Source of the DNA: Clostridium arbusti SL206
GTDB lineage: Bacteria > Bacillota > Clostridia > Clostridiales > Clostridiaceae
Assembly (NCBI RefSeq): GCF_000246895.1
Contig: NZ_BAEV01000028.1
Coordinates: 1-38,332 of the forward strand
Length of the DNA stretch: 38,332 nt
Reading direction: 5' to 3'
This document shows positions 8,571 to 17,096 of the stretch, one piece after another. A model generated the notes under the pieces. That model was not told where the DNA came from and made no database searches. It saw only the letters and a program-made list of their open reading frames with translations. Positions within the stretch are counted from its first letter, which is position 1, and each line of letters opens with the position of its first letter. Made by a program: the position numbers and the translations under genes.

Positions 8571-8613
8571 AAGTAACCGCTGCAAAACTCTATAGGTGTT
8601 ACAGCGGTTACTT
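8571..8613 (-). terminator. Terminator of the HAD phosphatase / G1P dehydrogenase operon
   Basis: A 12-bp perfect stem (AAGTAACCGCTG / CAGCGGTTACTT) contains an inner AAC/GTT pairing in its loop. It starts 15 nt past the dehydrogenase stop and is followed by TTATT on the minus strand. It separates this operon from corA. Confidence 0.75.
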
Positions 8614-8627
8614 ATAGGAAACATAAA

Positions 8628-9689
8628 TTATATCAATATTTTATTTAATATTTCATCTTCATCAATAATTTTCTTAGCTATATCAATATTCTCTTTAACA
8701 TGAAGATAGGTATATCTGTTAGGTTTTATACTAGGTGCAATTTCTACAGCCTTCTTAAAGTCCTCTTTCTTCAATTTTAAAGTAGCAACGTAATCAAAGA
8801 ATCCCGTTTCCTGTAATATCTTAGTAATTCTTTTAAATCTATGATCTTGCACCTTTGCCATTATATAACTTGCTATTCCAACTTGAACACCATGTAGCTG
8901 CGGAATTGATAAAAACGTATCTAACGCATGAGATATTAAGTGTTCTGCTCCGCTTGCTGGAGAACTGTTCCCGGCTATCTCCATAGCTATTCCATTCATA
9001 GTTAATGAATCTACTAATTCTTTTAAAAACAAATCATCTTTTATAGTTTCAAATTCTGTTCTCACAAAACTATTTACTGCTTTCTTTGATATCATTACAG
9101 CAAAATCATCTACTACAGTCTTTTTATTATCTTCTTCAAACTTCCAATCATATAGTGCTGTTATATTTGAAACTAAATCTCCTATTCCTGAATATATAAA
9201 CTTTTCTGGTGCTCCCTTTATCACATCAATATCAACTATTATACCATAAGGTGTCTTTGCGGGTAATGATGTTCTTCTTCCATTTAATGTTAGTGAAGCT
9301 CCTGAGCTTGCAAATCCATCATTAGATGTAGATGTTGGTATACTTATAAATGGAAGCTTTCTTAAGAACGCCATATATTTTGCTGCATCTATTGCTTTTC
9401 CCCCACCAACACCTATTAACATATCTACATCGTTTGGAATTTCAAATGCTCTCATTCCTATACCTTCAAAATCTATATCCTTAACTTCACCTATACTTGA
9501 TATTTCTATACCAACACTTAATATTGATTTTTCTATGCTCTTACCGAACAATTCATAAATTCCTTCACCAAAATATATAGAAACCCTCTTGAAGCTACAC
9601 TTTTCTATTATGTTTCCTAGATATTCTATATTTCCCTTTCCAACTTCTAATATAGATGGAATAGCTATTCTATGCGTACTTCCCTTCAT
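8628..9689 (-). CDS. araM: sn-Glycerol-1-phosphate dehydrogenase (AraM/EgsA family)
   Basis: This cytosolic metal-dependent enzyme reduces dihydroxyacetone phosphate to sn-glycerol-1-phosphate with NAD(P)H. It is the bacterial relative of the archaeal lipid enzyme; in Bacillus AraM supplies G1P for heptaprenylglyceryl phosphate. In the 353 residues the dinucleotide-binding GGGKAID (about 95-101), the active-site block PTSTSNDGFASSGA (about 118-131), and the metal-binding histidines in EHLISHALD and QLHGVQVG are visible. The ATG at 9689 overlaps the upstream stop (ATGA) and has AAAGGAG 8 nt before it; a GTG three codons earlier overlaps that Shine-Dalgarno sequence and is unlikely. Translational coupling to the HAD phosphatase suggests the two act on the same metabolite. 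Confidence 0.9.
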   Translation of the reverse strand: MKGSTHRIAIPSILEVGKGNIEYLGNIIEKCSFKRVSIYFGEGIYELFGKSIEKSILSVGIEISSIGEVKDIDFEGIGMRAFEIPNDVDMLIGVGGGKAIDAAKYMAFLRKLPFISIPTSTSNDGFASSGASLTLNGRRTSLPAKTPYGIIVDIDVIKGAPEKFIYSGIGDLVSNITALYDWKFEEDNKKTVVDDFAVMISKKAVNSFVRTEFETIKDDLFLKELVDSLTMNGIAMEIAGNSSPASGAEHLISHALDTFLSIPQLHGVQVGIASYIMAKVQDHRFKRITKILQETGFFDYVATLKLKKEDFKKAVEIAPSIKPNRYTYLHVKENIDIAKKIIDEDEILNKILI

Positions 9690-10345
9690 TTGCTCCACTC
9701 CTTTATATACCTTTCTACATTAGGCCACAGTTCATTAAAGCTTTTAAATTCAATACACTCTTTATTTTCCTTTTTTAGTAGATCAACTAATACATCCTTA
9801 GCAAAAACTACATCTGCCAAAAGAGCCGCCTTTAAATCTGGTTCCGTATCTCCAGCATAAAAAATCTTATCATATTTCTCCTTCAATTTCTTTACTACCT
9901 TTAACTTATCGATTCCATATATTTCTGAATAGAATTCACTTTTTTCATCTAGTACAAAATGTATTCCCTTATCTTTATAAACAGCTTCATTGGAGTATAT
10001 ATCAACATCTTTAATTCCATTTTTTTCGAATATTTTGTTAATATAATAGCTAGTTCCAGCGCTAATAACTACAAAATCTCCACCTGCAGCTTTAACCTTC
10101 TTTATAAAGTCACCTGCATATTTATCAAATGAGATTTTCATTATATCCTCATCTATTTCCTTCTCATCTCTTCTTATATTTTTAAAAACATAACCTAAGT
10201 AATCCACATCTTTTATTTTTTTATTTCTCCAGTCCTTATACATCTGTGCACATTCATCTTTTAGGTATTCGTCCATTATTATTTTATAAAAATCTTTCTC
10301 TGTTAGAGTTCCATCAAAATCTGATATAAATGCAAAGTTTAGCAT
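9686..10345 (-). CDS. HAD-superfamily phosphatase, MtnX/PSP-like
   Basis: This 219-residue soluble phosphohydrolase has HAD motif I DFDGTLT at the N-terminus (nucleophile and acid/base aspartates), motif II in VVISAGTS, and motif IV in AGDTEPDLKAA. The C1-type cap insertion resembles phosphoserine phosphatase and MtnX (methionine salvage). No methionine-salvage gene is nearby. Instead its stop codon overlaps the start of glycerol-1-phosphate dehydrogenase, so glycerol-1-phosphate or a related triose/glycerol phosphate is a reasonable substrate guess, which is inference. The ATG at 10345 has AAAGGAGAGG upstream; a start twelve codons earlier has none. Confidence 0.8.
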   Translation of the reverse strand: MLNFAFISDFDGTLTEKDFYKIIMDEYLKDECAQMYKDWRNKKIKDVDYLGYVFKNIRRDEKEIDEDIMKISFDKYAGDFIKKVKAAGGDFVVISAGTSYYINKIFEKNGIKDVDIYSNEAVYKDKGIHFVLDEKSEFYSEIYGIDKLKVVKKLKEKYDKIFYAGDTEPDLKAALLADVVFAKDVLVDLLKKENKECIEFKSFNELWPNVERYIKEWSK

Positions 10346-10569
10346 AAAATCCTCTCCTTTGTTGTTATTTTGTCTATTCATATAATTTTTATTTATATAT
10401 CTTATAGTTAAAATTATACACTTAGATAATTATAATCAAAACTTCATTTTCATTAAAATAACTGTTTTTTATATATAATCCTATTAAAAGCATATTAGTT
10501 AAATAAATTTTGCTATAGTTTCAATCACCATTGCAGCTGGTACAAGTAATATATAAGCTAAAATACAGA

Positions 10570-10593
10570 ATGCAAGAGTCTACGCTCTTGCAT
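10570..10593 (-). terminator. Terminator of the class B PBP gene
   Basis: A perfect 9-bp stem (ATGCAAGAG / CTCTTGCAT) with a 6-nt loop lies 8 nt past the penicillin-binding protein stop on the minus strand. The T-tract is poor. Confidence 0.6.
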
Positions 10594-10600
10594 CTTTATC

Positions 10601-12388
10601 TCACTTTATAGCCATATAATTAAATATCTCATTAAACAAATTCTTAGCTACAGGTGCCGCAGTGGCTCCTGCATAATAATTATTTGAATCTGGCTCATCT
10701 ATAGATATGAGCATTGTAATCTTAGGATCACTTGCTGGTGCCATACCTGCAAAGGATGACATATATTTTCCTGGTGCATAGCCTCCATTAGGACTGGATT
10801 TTTGAGCAGTCCCCGTTTTCCCTGCTATATCAAGTCCAGGGACTTCAGCAGCAGATCCAACTCCATCAGTAACAACCTTTCTCAAATATGTCCTTAAAGT
10901 ACCAGCGGTATTAGGGTCAAGTATCTTTTTCTCTCCTAAATTATTATATGTAGTATCTACTACTTGTTTATTAGTAGTGCTGTCTGTATGCACAATTTCT
11001 TTCATTATATGTGGTCTAATCCAAGTCCCACCATTTGCCACTGAATTAAAAGCAGCTAAATACTGCATCGCAGTCACTGAAATGCCTTGTCCAAAAGATA
11101 TATTTGCTAAATCAACCTTATTTGTCTTATCAGTACTTCTTACTATACCTTTACTCTCACCAGGCAAATCTACACCCGTTTTCTGACCAAAACCAAATAA
11201 ATTTATATATTTGAATAGCTTGTCTTTACCTAGCAAATCTACACCTAGTTTTACAAATCCAACATTACTGGAATTTTTAATTATATCCTGAAAAGTCTGA
11301 GATGGAAATCCTACCATATTCCATTCATTAATACGAACACCATCTACCATAGCATATCCTGGATCAGGAAATCTAGTGTCATCATTTACAACATTTTCCG
11401 ACATGGCTGCATAAGAAGTTACTACTTTAAATATAGATCCTGGTTCAAAGGTATTTTGGACTGCATTATTCTTCCATGAAGCAGCAATTTGTTCACCGGT
11501 TTGATTTTTATTTCCATTGGGGTTATTGGGGTCATAGTCTGGCTTATTAACCATAGCCAATATTGCACCTGTCTTAGGATTCATGACTGTAATTGTAACA
11601 GACTTTGCTTTATTATCCGTTAAAGCCTTCTGTGCAGCCTGTTCTGCATATAGTTGTATTGTCTGATCAATAGTTAAAACCACATCTTTACCATCTACTG
11701 GAGGAATATATTGTGAATCCTCATAAGGTAAAGGATTTCCCCTATTATCCGTTTCTAATATTTTACGTCCTGCTATTCCTGATAATTCTTTATTATAACT
11801 TAGTTCAACTCCGGAAACACCATTACCATCTGAATTTACATATCCCATAGCACTAGCTAAAAAATTATTATTTCTGTAAAATCTCTTTGAGTCTGAGGAT
11901 ATTATAAATCCCTGTATTTTTAATGCATCTATTCTATCCGCTTGTGTCTTATCTATTTTTCTTGCCAATGTAGCAAATTTAACAGGCATACCATTAGGTG
12001 ATTTTAAATATAATATATTAGATACTTGATCGTTACTCATATTTAATATAGATGATAATTTATTGGATAATTGACTCATAGACATACCCTTGATTTTCAA
12101 ATATTGCCTTAAGGTATTCATATCTATATCTATTCTATAGGCCTCTACACTAACAGCAAATTCATTTCCATTTGTGTCTAGTATACGCCCTCTTTTTGCA
12201 TTAACGGTAATTTGACTTGTCCATTGTTGTAATGCTTTAGTTTTATAAAAATTAGAATTAGAAATCATAAGATAAAACAATCTTCCTAATACTAGTGTAA
12301 ATATTAAGGTAAATAATATAAATACACCTAAAAGTCTCTTAGTTCTAAAGACTCTGGTGCTAGTTTTTTTTTCTTTCAGGATACTCAC
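10601..12388 (-). CDS. Class B penicillin-binding protein (SpoVD/FtsI-like transpeptidase)
   Basis: This membrane-anchored D,D-transpeptidase cross-links peptidoglycan. The 595 residues comprise a short basic N-terminus, one transmembrane helix (about 19-42), and a PBP dimerisation domain starting with the conserved RGRILDTNGN. The transpeptidase domain has its three active-site motifs: S318-IF-K321 (SxxK), S373-S-N375 (SxN) and K524-TG. There is no C-terminal PASTA domain, unlike classical SpoVD. The gene stands alone rather than in the dcw cluster, so whether it serves sporulation or vegetative septation is open. The GTG start is odd: GGAAGG lies only 2 nt before it, and no better in-frame start exists, so initiation may be weak. 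Confidence 0.9.
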   Translation of the reverse strand: MSILKEKKTSTRVFRTKRLLGVFILFTLIFTLVLGRLFYLMISNSNFYKTKALQQWTSQITVNAKRGRILDTNGNEFAVSVEAYRIDIDMNTLRQYLKIKGMSMSQLSNKLSSILNMSNDQVSNILYLKSPNGMPVKFATLARKIDKTQADRIDALKIQGFIISSDSKRFYRNNNFLASAMGYVNSDGNGVSGVELSYNKELSGIAGRKILETDNRGNPLPYEDSQYIPPVDGKDVVLTIDQTIQLYAEQAAQKALTDNKAKSVTITVMNPKTGAILAMVNKPDYDPNNPNGNKNQTGEQIAASWKNNAVQNTFEPGSIFKVVTSYAAMSENVVNDDTRFPDPGYAMVDGVRINEWNMVGFPSQTFQDIIKNSSNVGFVKLGVDLLGKDKLFKYINLFGFGQKTGVDLPGESKGIVRSTDKTNKVDLANISFGQGISVTAMQYLAAFNSVANGGTWIRPHIMKEIVHTDSTTNKQVVDTTYNNLGEKKILDPNTAGTLRTYLRKVVTDGVGSAAEVPGLDIAGKTGTAQKSSPNGGYAPGKYMSSFAGMAPASDPKITMLISIDEPDSNNYYAGATAAPVAKNLFNEIFNYMAIK

Positions 12389-12615
12389 TACCTTCCACGA
12401 ATTATTACTTAAACCCTTGCTATATTCCCTATAATAATTAATTTACATATATCTTTTAACATATCACTTTTTATTATTAAAATTATACTATATTAGTAAA
12501 TAATGATATCACATATATCTTAAAATTAAAAGTAGCATTTCACCCCTAAAATTTACAAATTTATGAATAAATATTTAATTTTCATCATTATTTATATATA
12601 CTATAAAAATTATTA

Positions 12616-12773
12616 GGCATGTGAAAATAAATAACAAGTAAAAGATGCGACGTATATTTTGAATTATACAAGGAAACAGGTTCTGATGATAGTGGTGCTA
12701 TCAGAAGGTTCTGTTAACGTAGTATAATTCAAAATAGACTAGTATACTGACTAGTTATTTATTTGAATATGCC
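12616..12773 (+). repeat. Inverted-repeat mobile element, full copy 1 (158 bp)
   Basis: The element begins GGCATGTG and ends ATATGCC, flanked by TTA on both sides (12613-12615, 12774-12776). The imperfect terminal inverted repeats are about 55 bp, and the centre forms a further hairpin (GATAG / CTATC). It encodes no protein. It occupies a third of the 473-bp gap between the transketolase and PBP genes; the rest of that gap is AT-rich with only the tkt terminator recognised. It is 158 bp, the same length as copy 2. Confidence 0.88.
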
Positions 12774-12815
12774 TTATTGCAATAAATACTGATTTATAAA
12801 AATTCCAACAAAAAA

Positions 12816-12846
12816 AGCTTTATGGTAATATAAAAACCATAAAGCT
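12816..12846 (-). terminator. Terminator of transketolase
   Basis: A perfect 10-bp stem (AGCTTTATGG / CCATAAAGCT) with an 11-nt loop is followed on the minus strand by a run of seven T. It is a textbook intrinsic terminator 16 nt past the tkt stop. Confidence 0.9.
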
Positions 12847-12861
12847 AAAAAGCATTTATTT

Positions 12862-14850
12862 TTATTTATCTTTAACTAATTTTAAAGCTCTCTCTACAAT
12901 ATTATCTACAGTAATTCCAAACTCTTTATAAAGTATATCTCCTGGTGCAGATGCTCCAAAATGGTCTATAGCTACTATATCTCCATCTAAACCAACATAT
13001 TTATGCCATCCAAAGGAAGATGCTGCTTCTACTGCTATTCTATTTCTAACTTCCTTAGGAAGAACTGTATTTTTGTAATCAGCATCTTGTGCATCAAAGA
13101 CTTCTAAACAAGGCATACTAACTACTCTAACAGAAATACCTTTTTCTTCTAAAGCTTCTGATGCTTTATAAATATATTCCACTTCCGAACCTGTTGCCAT
13201 AAGAATAATATCCGGCACTTTATTTTTGCTATCTTTAAGTATATATGCCCCTTTTAGAGATTCCTTAGAGCTCTCTTTATATAAAGGAAGATTTTGTCTT
13301 GAAAGTATTAATGCCGTTGGTCCATCTGTTCTACTTATAGCTGAATACCAAGCCGCAGCAGTTTCCCTTGAATCTGCCGGTCTAAATACATGAAAATTTG
13401 GTATGCTTCTTAGAGCAGCTAAGTGCTCTATTGGTTCATGAGTAGGTCCATCTTCTCCAACACCAATACTATCATGAGTTAATACATATACTACTGGTAG
13501 CTTCATTAATGCTGAAAGTCTCATGGCGCCTTTCATATAATCACTAAATACAAAGAAAGTTGAAACAAAAATTTTAAGGCCTCCGTGTACAGCTATACCA
13601 TTTCCCATAGCAGCCATTGCATGTTCCCTAACTCCAAAATGAAGATTAGAACCACTCTTATCCTCTTTAGAGAAGTCTCCTTTATCTTTCATGTAAGTTT
13701 TGGTTGAAGGAGATAAATCCGCAGAACCTCCTATTAAGTTAGGTATTAAATTAACAAGTCTATTTATAACCTGACCTGAAGAAACCCTTGTAGCTGATTT
13801 GCCTTCAAACTTCCAAAAATCTTCATCTTCTAAAATATATTCTGGAATCTTATCTGAATGCCATATTTCCCACTGTTTTGCCAATTGTGGATATTCTCTA
13901 CTATAATCCTGAAAAAGTTTATTCCATTTAACTTCTTCTGCTTCACCATCATTTTGTAGAGTTTTCATGTAATCCCTTACTTCTTGTGGAACATAAAATT
14001 CTTCTTCACTGCTCCACTTTAAGAATTCTTTTGTCTTCTTTATATTTTCTTCACCTAAAGGTTCTCCATGAGCACCTGCAGTTCCCTGCTTTGGAGATCC
14101 ATATCCAATTTTAGTTTTTACTATTATAATACTTGGTTTGTTCTCATCTAATTTTGATGCTCTAATTGCCTTAGTTATATCTTCAATATTATTACCATCT
14201 TCAACTCTTATAACCTGCCATCCATAAGCTTCATATCTTTTACCAACATCTTCCCTAAAGGCAATATCTGTACTTCCTTCTATAGATATATTATTAGAAT
14301 CATACAATACTATAAGCTTACCAAGTCCTAAAGTTCCTGCTAATGAAGCTGCTTCGCTTGAGATTCCCTCCATCATACACCCATCACCAGCTAGTGCAAA
14401 AGTATAATGATCTACTATTTTGTAGTTAGGTTTATTAAATTTACTTCCAATATATTGTTCAGCTACAGCCATACCTACTGCATTTGCAATTCCTTGACCT
14501 AGTGGTCCTGTAGTAACTTCTACTCCTACAGTATGCCCATATTCTGGATGCCCTGGTGTTTTACTTCCCCACTGTCTAAAATTCATCAAATCATCTATAC
14601 TAAGACCATATCCAAATAAATGCAGTAATGAATACAAAAGCATCGAACCATGTCCTGCTGAAAGTATGAATCTGTCTCTATCTACCCACTTTGGATTTTT
14701 AGGATTATGTTTCATTTCCTTTCCCCATAGAGCATAGGCCATAGGTGCCGCTCCTAAAGGTAGTCCAGGATGACCTGAATTTGCCTTCTGCACACCTTCA
14801 GCAGATAATAGTCTTATGGTATTTACTACTAATTCATCAGTATTGTTCAT
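12862..14850 (-). CDS. tkt: Transketolase
   Basis: This thiamine-diphosphate enzyme of the pentose-phosphate and ribulose-monophosphate cycles moves two-carbon units between sugar phosphates in the cytosol. The 662 residues are full length. Visible marks include [10 protein letters not shown] near the N-terminus, the ThDP motif GDGCMMEG with the downstream NN (about 154-185), the Pyr-domain block [13 protein letters not shown], and the substrate-binding segment [19 protein letters not shown]. The ATG start follows AAGGAGG. It lies 176 bp downstream of hxlB on the same strand, though a terminator overlaps the hxlB end. It supplies or regenerates ribulose-5-phosphate for HxlA, so the three genes form a functional group. 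Confidence 0.95.
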   Translation of the reverse strand: MNNTDELVVNTIRLLSAEGVQKANSGHPGLPLGAAPMAYALWGKEMKHNPKNPKWVDRDRFILSAGHGSMLLYSLLHLFGYGLSIDDLMNFRQWGSKTPGHPEYGHTVGVEVTTGPLGQGIANAVGMAVAEQYIGSKFNKPNYKIVDHYTFALAGDGCMMEGISSEAASLAGTLGLGKLIVLYDSNNISIEGSTDIAFREDVGKRYEAYGWQVIRVEDGNNIEDITKAIRASKLDENKPSIIIVKTKIGYGSPKQGTAGAHGEPLGEENIKKTKEFLKWSSEEEFYVPQEVRDYMKTLQNDGEAEEVKWNKLFQDYSREYPQLAKQWEIWHSDKIPEYILEDEDFWKFEGKSATRVSSGQVINRLVNLIPNLIGGSADLSPSTKTYMKDKGDFSKEDKSGSNLHFGVREHAMAAMGNGIAVHGGLKIFVSTFFVFSDYMKGAMRLSALMKLPVVYVLTHDSIGVGEDGPTHEPIEHLAALRSIPNFHVFRPADSRETAAAWYSAISRTDGPTALILSRQNLPLYKESSKESLKGAYILKDSKNKVPDIILMATGSEVEYIYKASEALEEKGISVRVVSMPCLEVFDAQDADYKNTVLPKEVRNRIAVEAASSFGWHKYVGLDGDIVAIDHFGASAPGDILYKEFGITVDNIVERALKLVKDK

Positions 14851-15012
14851 TAAATTGCCTCCTTAGGTACATTTCAAAAATCATTTTCAACAAATTTCTT
14901 ACTTCTATTACAAAAATAATTTCTTATATTTATACTATAACTATATACTACCTAACTTTATAGACTATTAAAATAGTTTTTTAATATTTTTATAGTTATT
15001 TTATCTCTAAAA

Positions 15013-15043
15013 ATAGTAATTTGTAATTATTCCAAATTACTAT
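15013..15043 (-). terminator. Terminator overlapping the 3' end of hxlB
   Basis: A perfect 11-bp stem (15013-15023 with 15033-15043) is followed on the minus strand by TTTTTAG. One arm and the loop contain the last codons and the stop of hxlB, so coding sequence and terminator are merged. Confidence 0.7.
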
Positions 15044-15575
15044 GTCTTGTGAATGCAGAATTATTATCTTGATTCTTCAAATCAGCATAAGCAAGACATA
15101 TTGAATCAAAAACCACATGAGCACATTGATCAAATAGTGAACCTAATGGTTGAATGCTAGCTGTTTCACCTTCTATACGATATTTTGTTGCTGCAGGTAC
15201 ATGCAACTTAAATGTAGCAATCTTTCCAAGTTCAGATTCTAAGTTAGTTGTTACTGCAATTACAGAACACCCCAGTGCTTTTGTTTTTTCTGCCACCATA
15301 ACTACAGATTTAGTAGTTCCAGATCCAGAGATAGCTACAAGAACATCATCTTTTTCAATGGCCGGAGTAATGGTTTCTCCTACCACATAAACTGAAGCTC
15401 CAAGATGCATAAGTCTCATGGCAAAAGATTTACCCATAAATCCAGAACGTCCTTCACCTATAACAAAAATTCTTTTTCCAGAATTAATTATGTTCACAAA
15501 TTCATCTATATCTTTCTCATTTATTCTTGACAATACACCTGCTATTTCTTTCAGTATAGTATTAATCCTCATCAT
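15027..15575 (-). CDS. hxlB: 6-Phospho-3-hexuloisomerase
   Basis: This SIS-domain isomerase converts D-arabino-3-hexulose-6-phosphate to fructose-6-phosphate, the second step of the ribulose monophosphate pathway. In 182 residues, a short helical N-terminus precedes the SIS fold with the sugar-phosphate loops IGEGRSGFMGKSFAMR and VAISGSGTTKSV. The C-terminal block YRIEGETASIQPLGSLFDQ is typical of PHI enzymes. Its ATG overlaps the hxlA stop (ATGA), with AGGAGG 9 nt upstream, so the two are translationally coupled. An intrinsic terminator overlaps its 3' end. Confidence 0.93.
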   Translation of the reverse strand: MMRINTILKEIAGVLSRINEKDIDEFVNIINSGKRIFVIGEGRSGFMGKSFAMRLMHLGASVYVVGETITPAIEKDDVLVAISGSGTTKSVVMVAEKTKALGCSVIAVTTNLESELGKIATFKLHVPAATKYRIEGETASIQPLGSLFDQCAHVVFDSICLAYADLKNQDNNSAFTRHSNLE

Positions 15576-16228
15576 ATTTGCTCTCCTCCTTTAATTTTAG
15601 AAGCTGCTTCACTAATACTTCTTGCTGAGAGAACTTTATCTTCAGCTTTTGTAATAGAAGAACCAATTATAGCTACTTCAGCATTATTTTTTCCCAATTC
15701 ATTTAAAAATTCTAAATTAATTCCACCTGCTAAAGCTAATCTTACATTTTCTATTTTTCGAAGAGCATTAGGTACCTTTAGACTTTTCAATTCCTGCTTT
15801 ATACCTGTCAATTCCTGCATATCTTTACTTATATGTAAGCAAAAAATAGCATCCTCATATTTACATAGGTCCTGAAGTTGTTCACTAGATATATTTAGTA
15901 AATCTATCATTACCTGTTTTCCCATATTTCTAGCTACATTAATACAAGTGTCTATGGAAACCATTGGAGCTGCCCCCATAACCGTTGCTATATCTGCCCC
16001 TGCATTAAAACACATTTCGAATTCATATTTTGCGTTATCAAAAGTTTTTATATCTGCTACAATAATTTTTTCAGGAAAAGCCTTACGTAGCTCTCTTACA
16101 CTTTCCATACCGAATTCCTTTATAAGCGATGTTCCAACCTCAATCCAATCAATATACATTCTAACTTCATCTGCTATCTCTATGGCTTGTGGCACAGTAA
16201 ATCTATCTAGTGCTAATTGTATTTTCAT
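15572..16228 (-). CDS. hxlA: 3-Hexulose-6-phosphate synthase
   Basis: This TIM-barrel aldolase condenses formaldehyde with ribulose-5-phosphate, or runs in reverse to make ribulose-5-phosphate from hexulose-6-phosphate. The 218 residues begin with the typical MKIQLALDRF. The active-site DxKT motif appears as VADIKTFDNAKYEFE, and GADIATVMGAA follows, as in orotidine-decarboxylase/HPS superfamily members. The ATG at 16228 has GGAG 8 nt upstream; the ATG six codons earlier has no ribosome binding site. It is driven by a strong promoter at 16307-16335 and forms an operon with hxlB. In clostridia the pair may detoxify formaldehyde or supply pentose; which one cannot be read from sequence. Confidence 0.93.
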   Translation of the reverse strand: MKIQLALDRFTVPQAIEIADEVRMYIDWIEVGTSLIKEFGMESVRELRKAFPEKIIVADIKTFDNAKYEFEMCFNAGADIATVMGAAPMVSIDTCINVARNMGKQVMIDLLNISSEQLQDLCKYEDAIFCLHISKDMQELTGIKQELKSLKVPNALRKIENVRLALAGGINLEFLNELGKNNAEVAIIGSSITKAEDKVLSARSISEAASKIKGGEQI

Positions 16229-16306
16229 TATTATATCTCCATTCATTTAATTTAATTGCCATTTAACTTTTAACATTATAATTAAAATCATTAATATCAC
16301 TTACAA

Positions 16307-16335
16307 TTTATAGTAACAATTTACCTTATTGTCAA
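16307..16335 (-). promoter_or_regulatory. Sigma-A promoter of hxlAB
   Basis: On the minus strand, a consensus TTGACA (16330-16335) and TATAAA (16307-16312) are separated by 17 bp. The leader to the hxlA ATG is about 70 nt. No hxlR-type regulator gene is present in the window. Confidence 0.72.
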
Positions 16336-16950
16336 TAGCTTTCATAAAAAAATTATACATATTAATAAATATTCAAACCTATTTTTAATTAATATATTTT
16401 TAAAAGGACTAATTTTAAATTGTTCTTTTTCTATTTTTTCAATTTTCATATATCTTATAGCTTTATATGTAAACCATTAAAATATTTTTATAAATTATAA
16501 TATCAATTGTGAATAATAGCTATTTTATTATCAATTCCTTTTATTTTACTATGTATTGTATCGTTACGATTAATTAAGTTAACTTATATAATAATTTTGT
16601 ATAATTTATAACCTTGTAAATGAATTATAAAAAATCATATCTAAATGCCACAAAATGAAATTTTATAGAATACAACTTTCATTTTCATTTATTTATAGCT
16701 ATATAGTATAATTTTAAATATATTAATAAAACATAGTTAAACTTTATATAACTATAAATAACTATATATATTGTAATAAATTTTTCAATATTTTTATTAT
16801 ATAATTTATTTTTTTATAAAAAACAAATTATATACTTATAATACCAAATTGCAATTTATTACACCAATCAACTCAAAACTACTTGATTTTAAAAATAAAA
16901 TAAAATATAATAAAACCATTAGATTATCACGTGACATTATAGTTGATTTA
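16336..16950. other. Long AT-rich intergenic region with palindromes
   Basis: This is the gap between the hxlA promoter and the FecCD operon, extremely AT-rich and with no credible open reading frame. It contains ATCGTTACGAT (16560-16570, 5-bp arms around T) immediately followed by the perfect 12-bp palindrome TAAGTTAACTTA (16575-16586), and TCACGTGA (16927-16934). I see no riboswitch consensus: no GC-containing helices and no B12 box. Confidence 0.4.
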
Positions 16951-17045
16951 TATAACGTTATGTAATTTTATATCATAACAGTAATCTTATGTTTACTTAC
17001 GTGAATTTATTTATAGTTCATAACATAGCATTACATAACATTATA
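16951..17045 (+). promoter_or_regulatory. Inverted repeat with ATAACGTTAT core upstream of the FecCD permease
   Basis: TATAACGTTATGTAAT (16951-16966) recurs inverted as ATTACATAACATTATA (17030-17045), 15 of 16 positions matching. The first arm contains a perfect 10-bp palindrome ATAACGTTAT (16952-16961). An extra CATAACA lies at 16974-16980. A weak promoter (TTGATT at 16943-16948) brackets the palindrome. This looks like multiple sites for one regulator; the regulator is unknown. It is not a Fur-box match, and the ATATAACG half-site only loosely recalls ModE sites. Confidence 0.45.
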
Positions 17046-17096
17046 AAGCACCGTATATACATACCTTATACAATACTTTATATAAAGGAGGATCTT

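Noticed and set aside
16336-17096. Cobalamin, molybdenum-cofactor or other riboswitch before the FecCD operon
   Set aside because: No GC-containing helices, B12 box or other conserved core was found; the region is almost pure AT.
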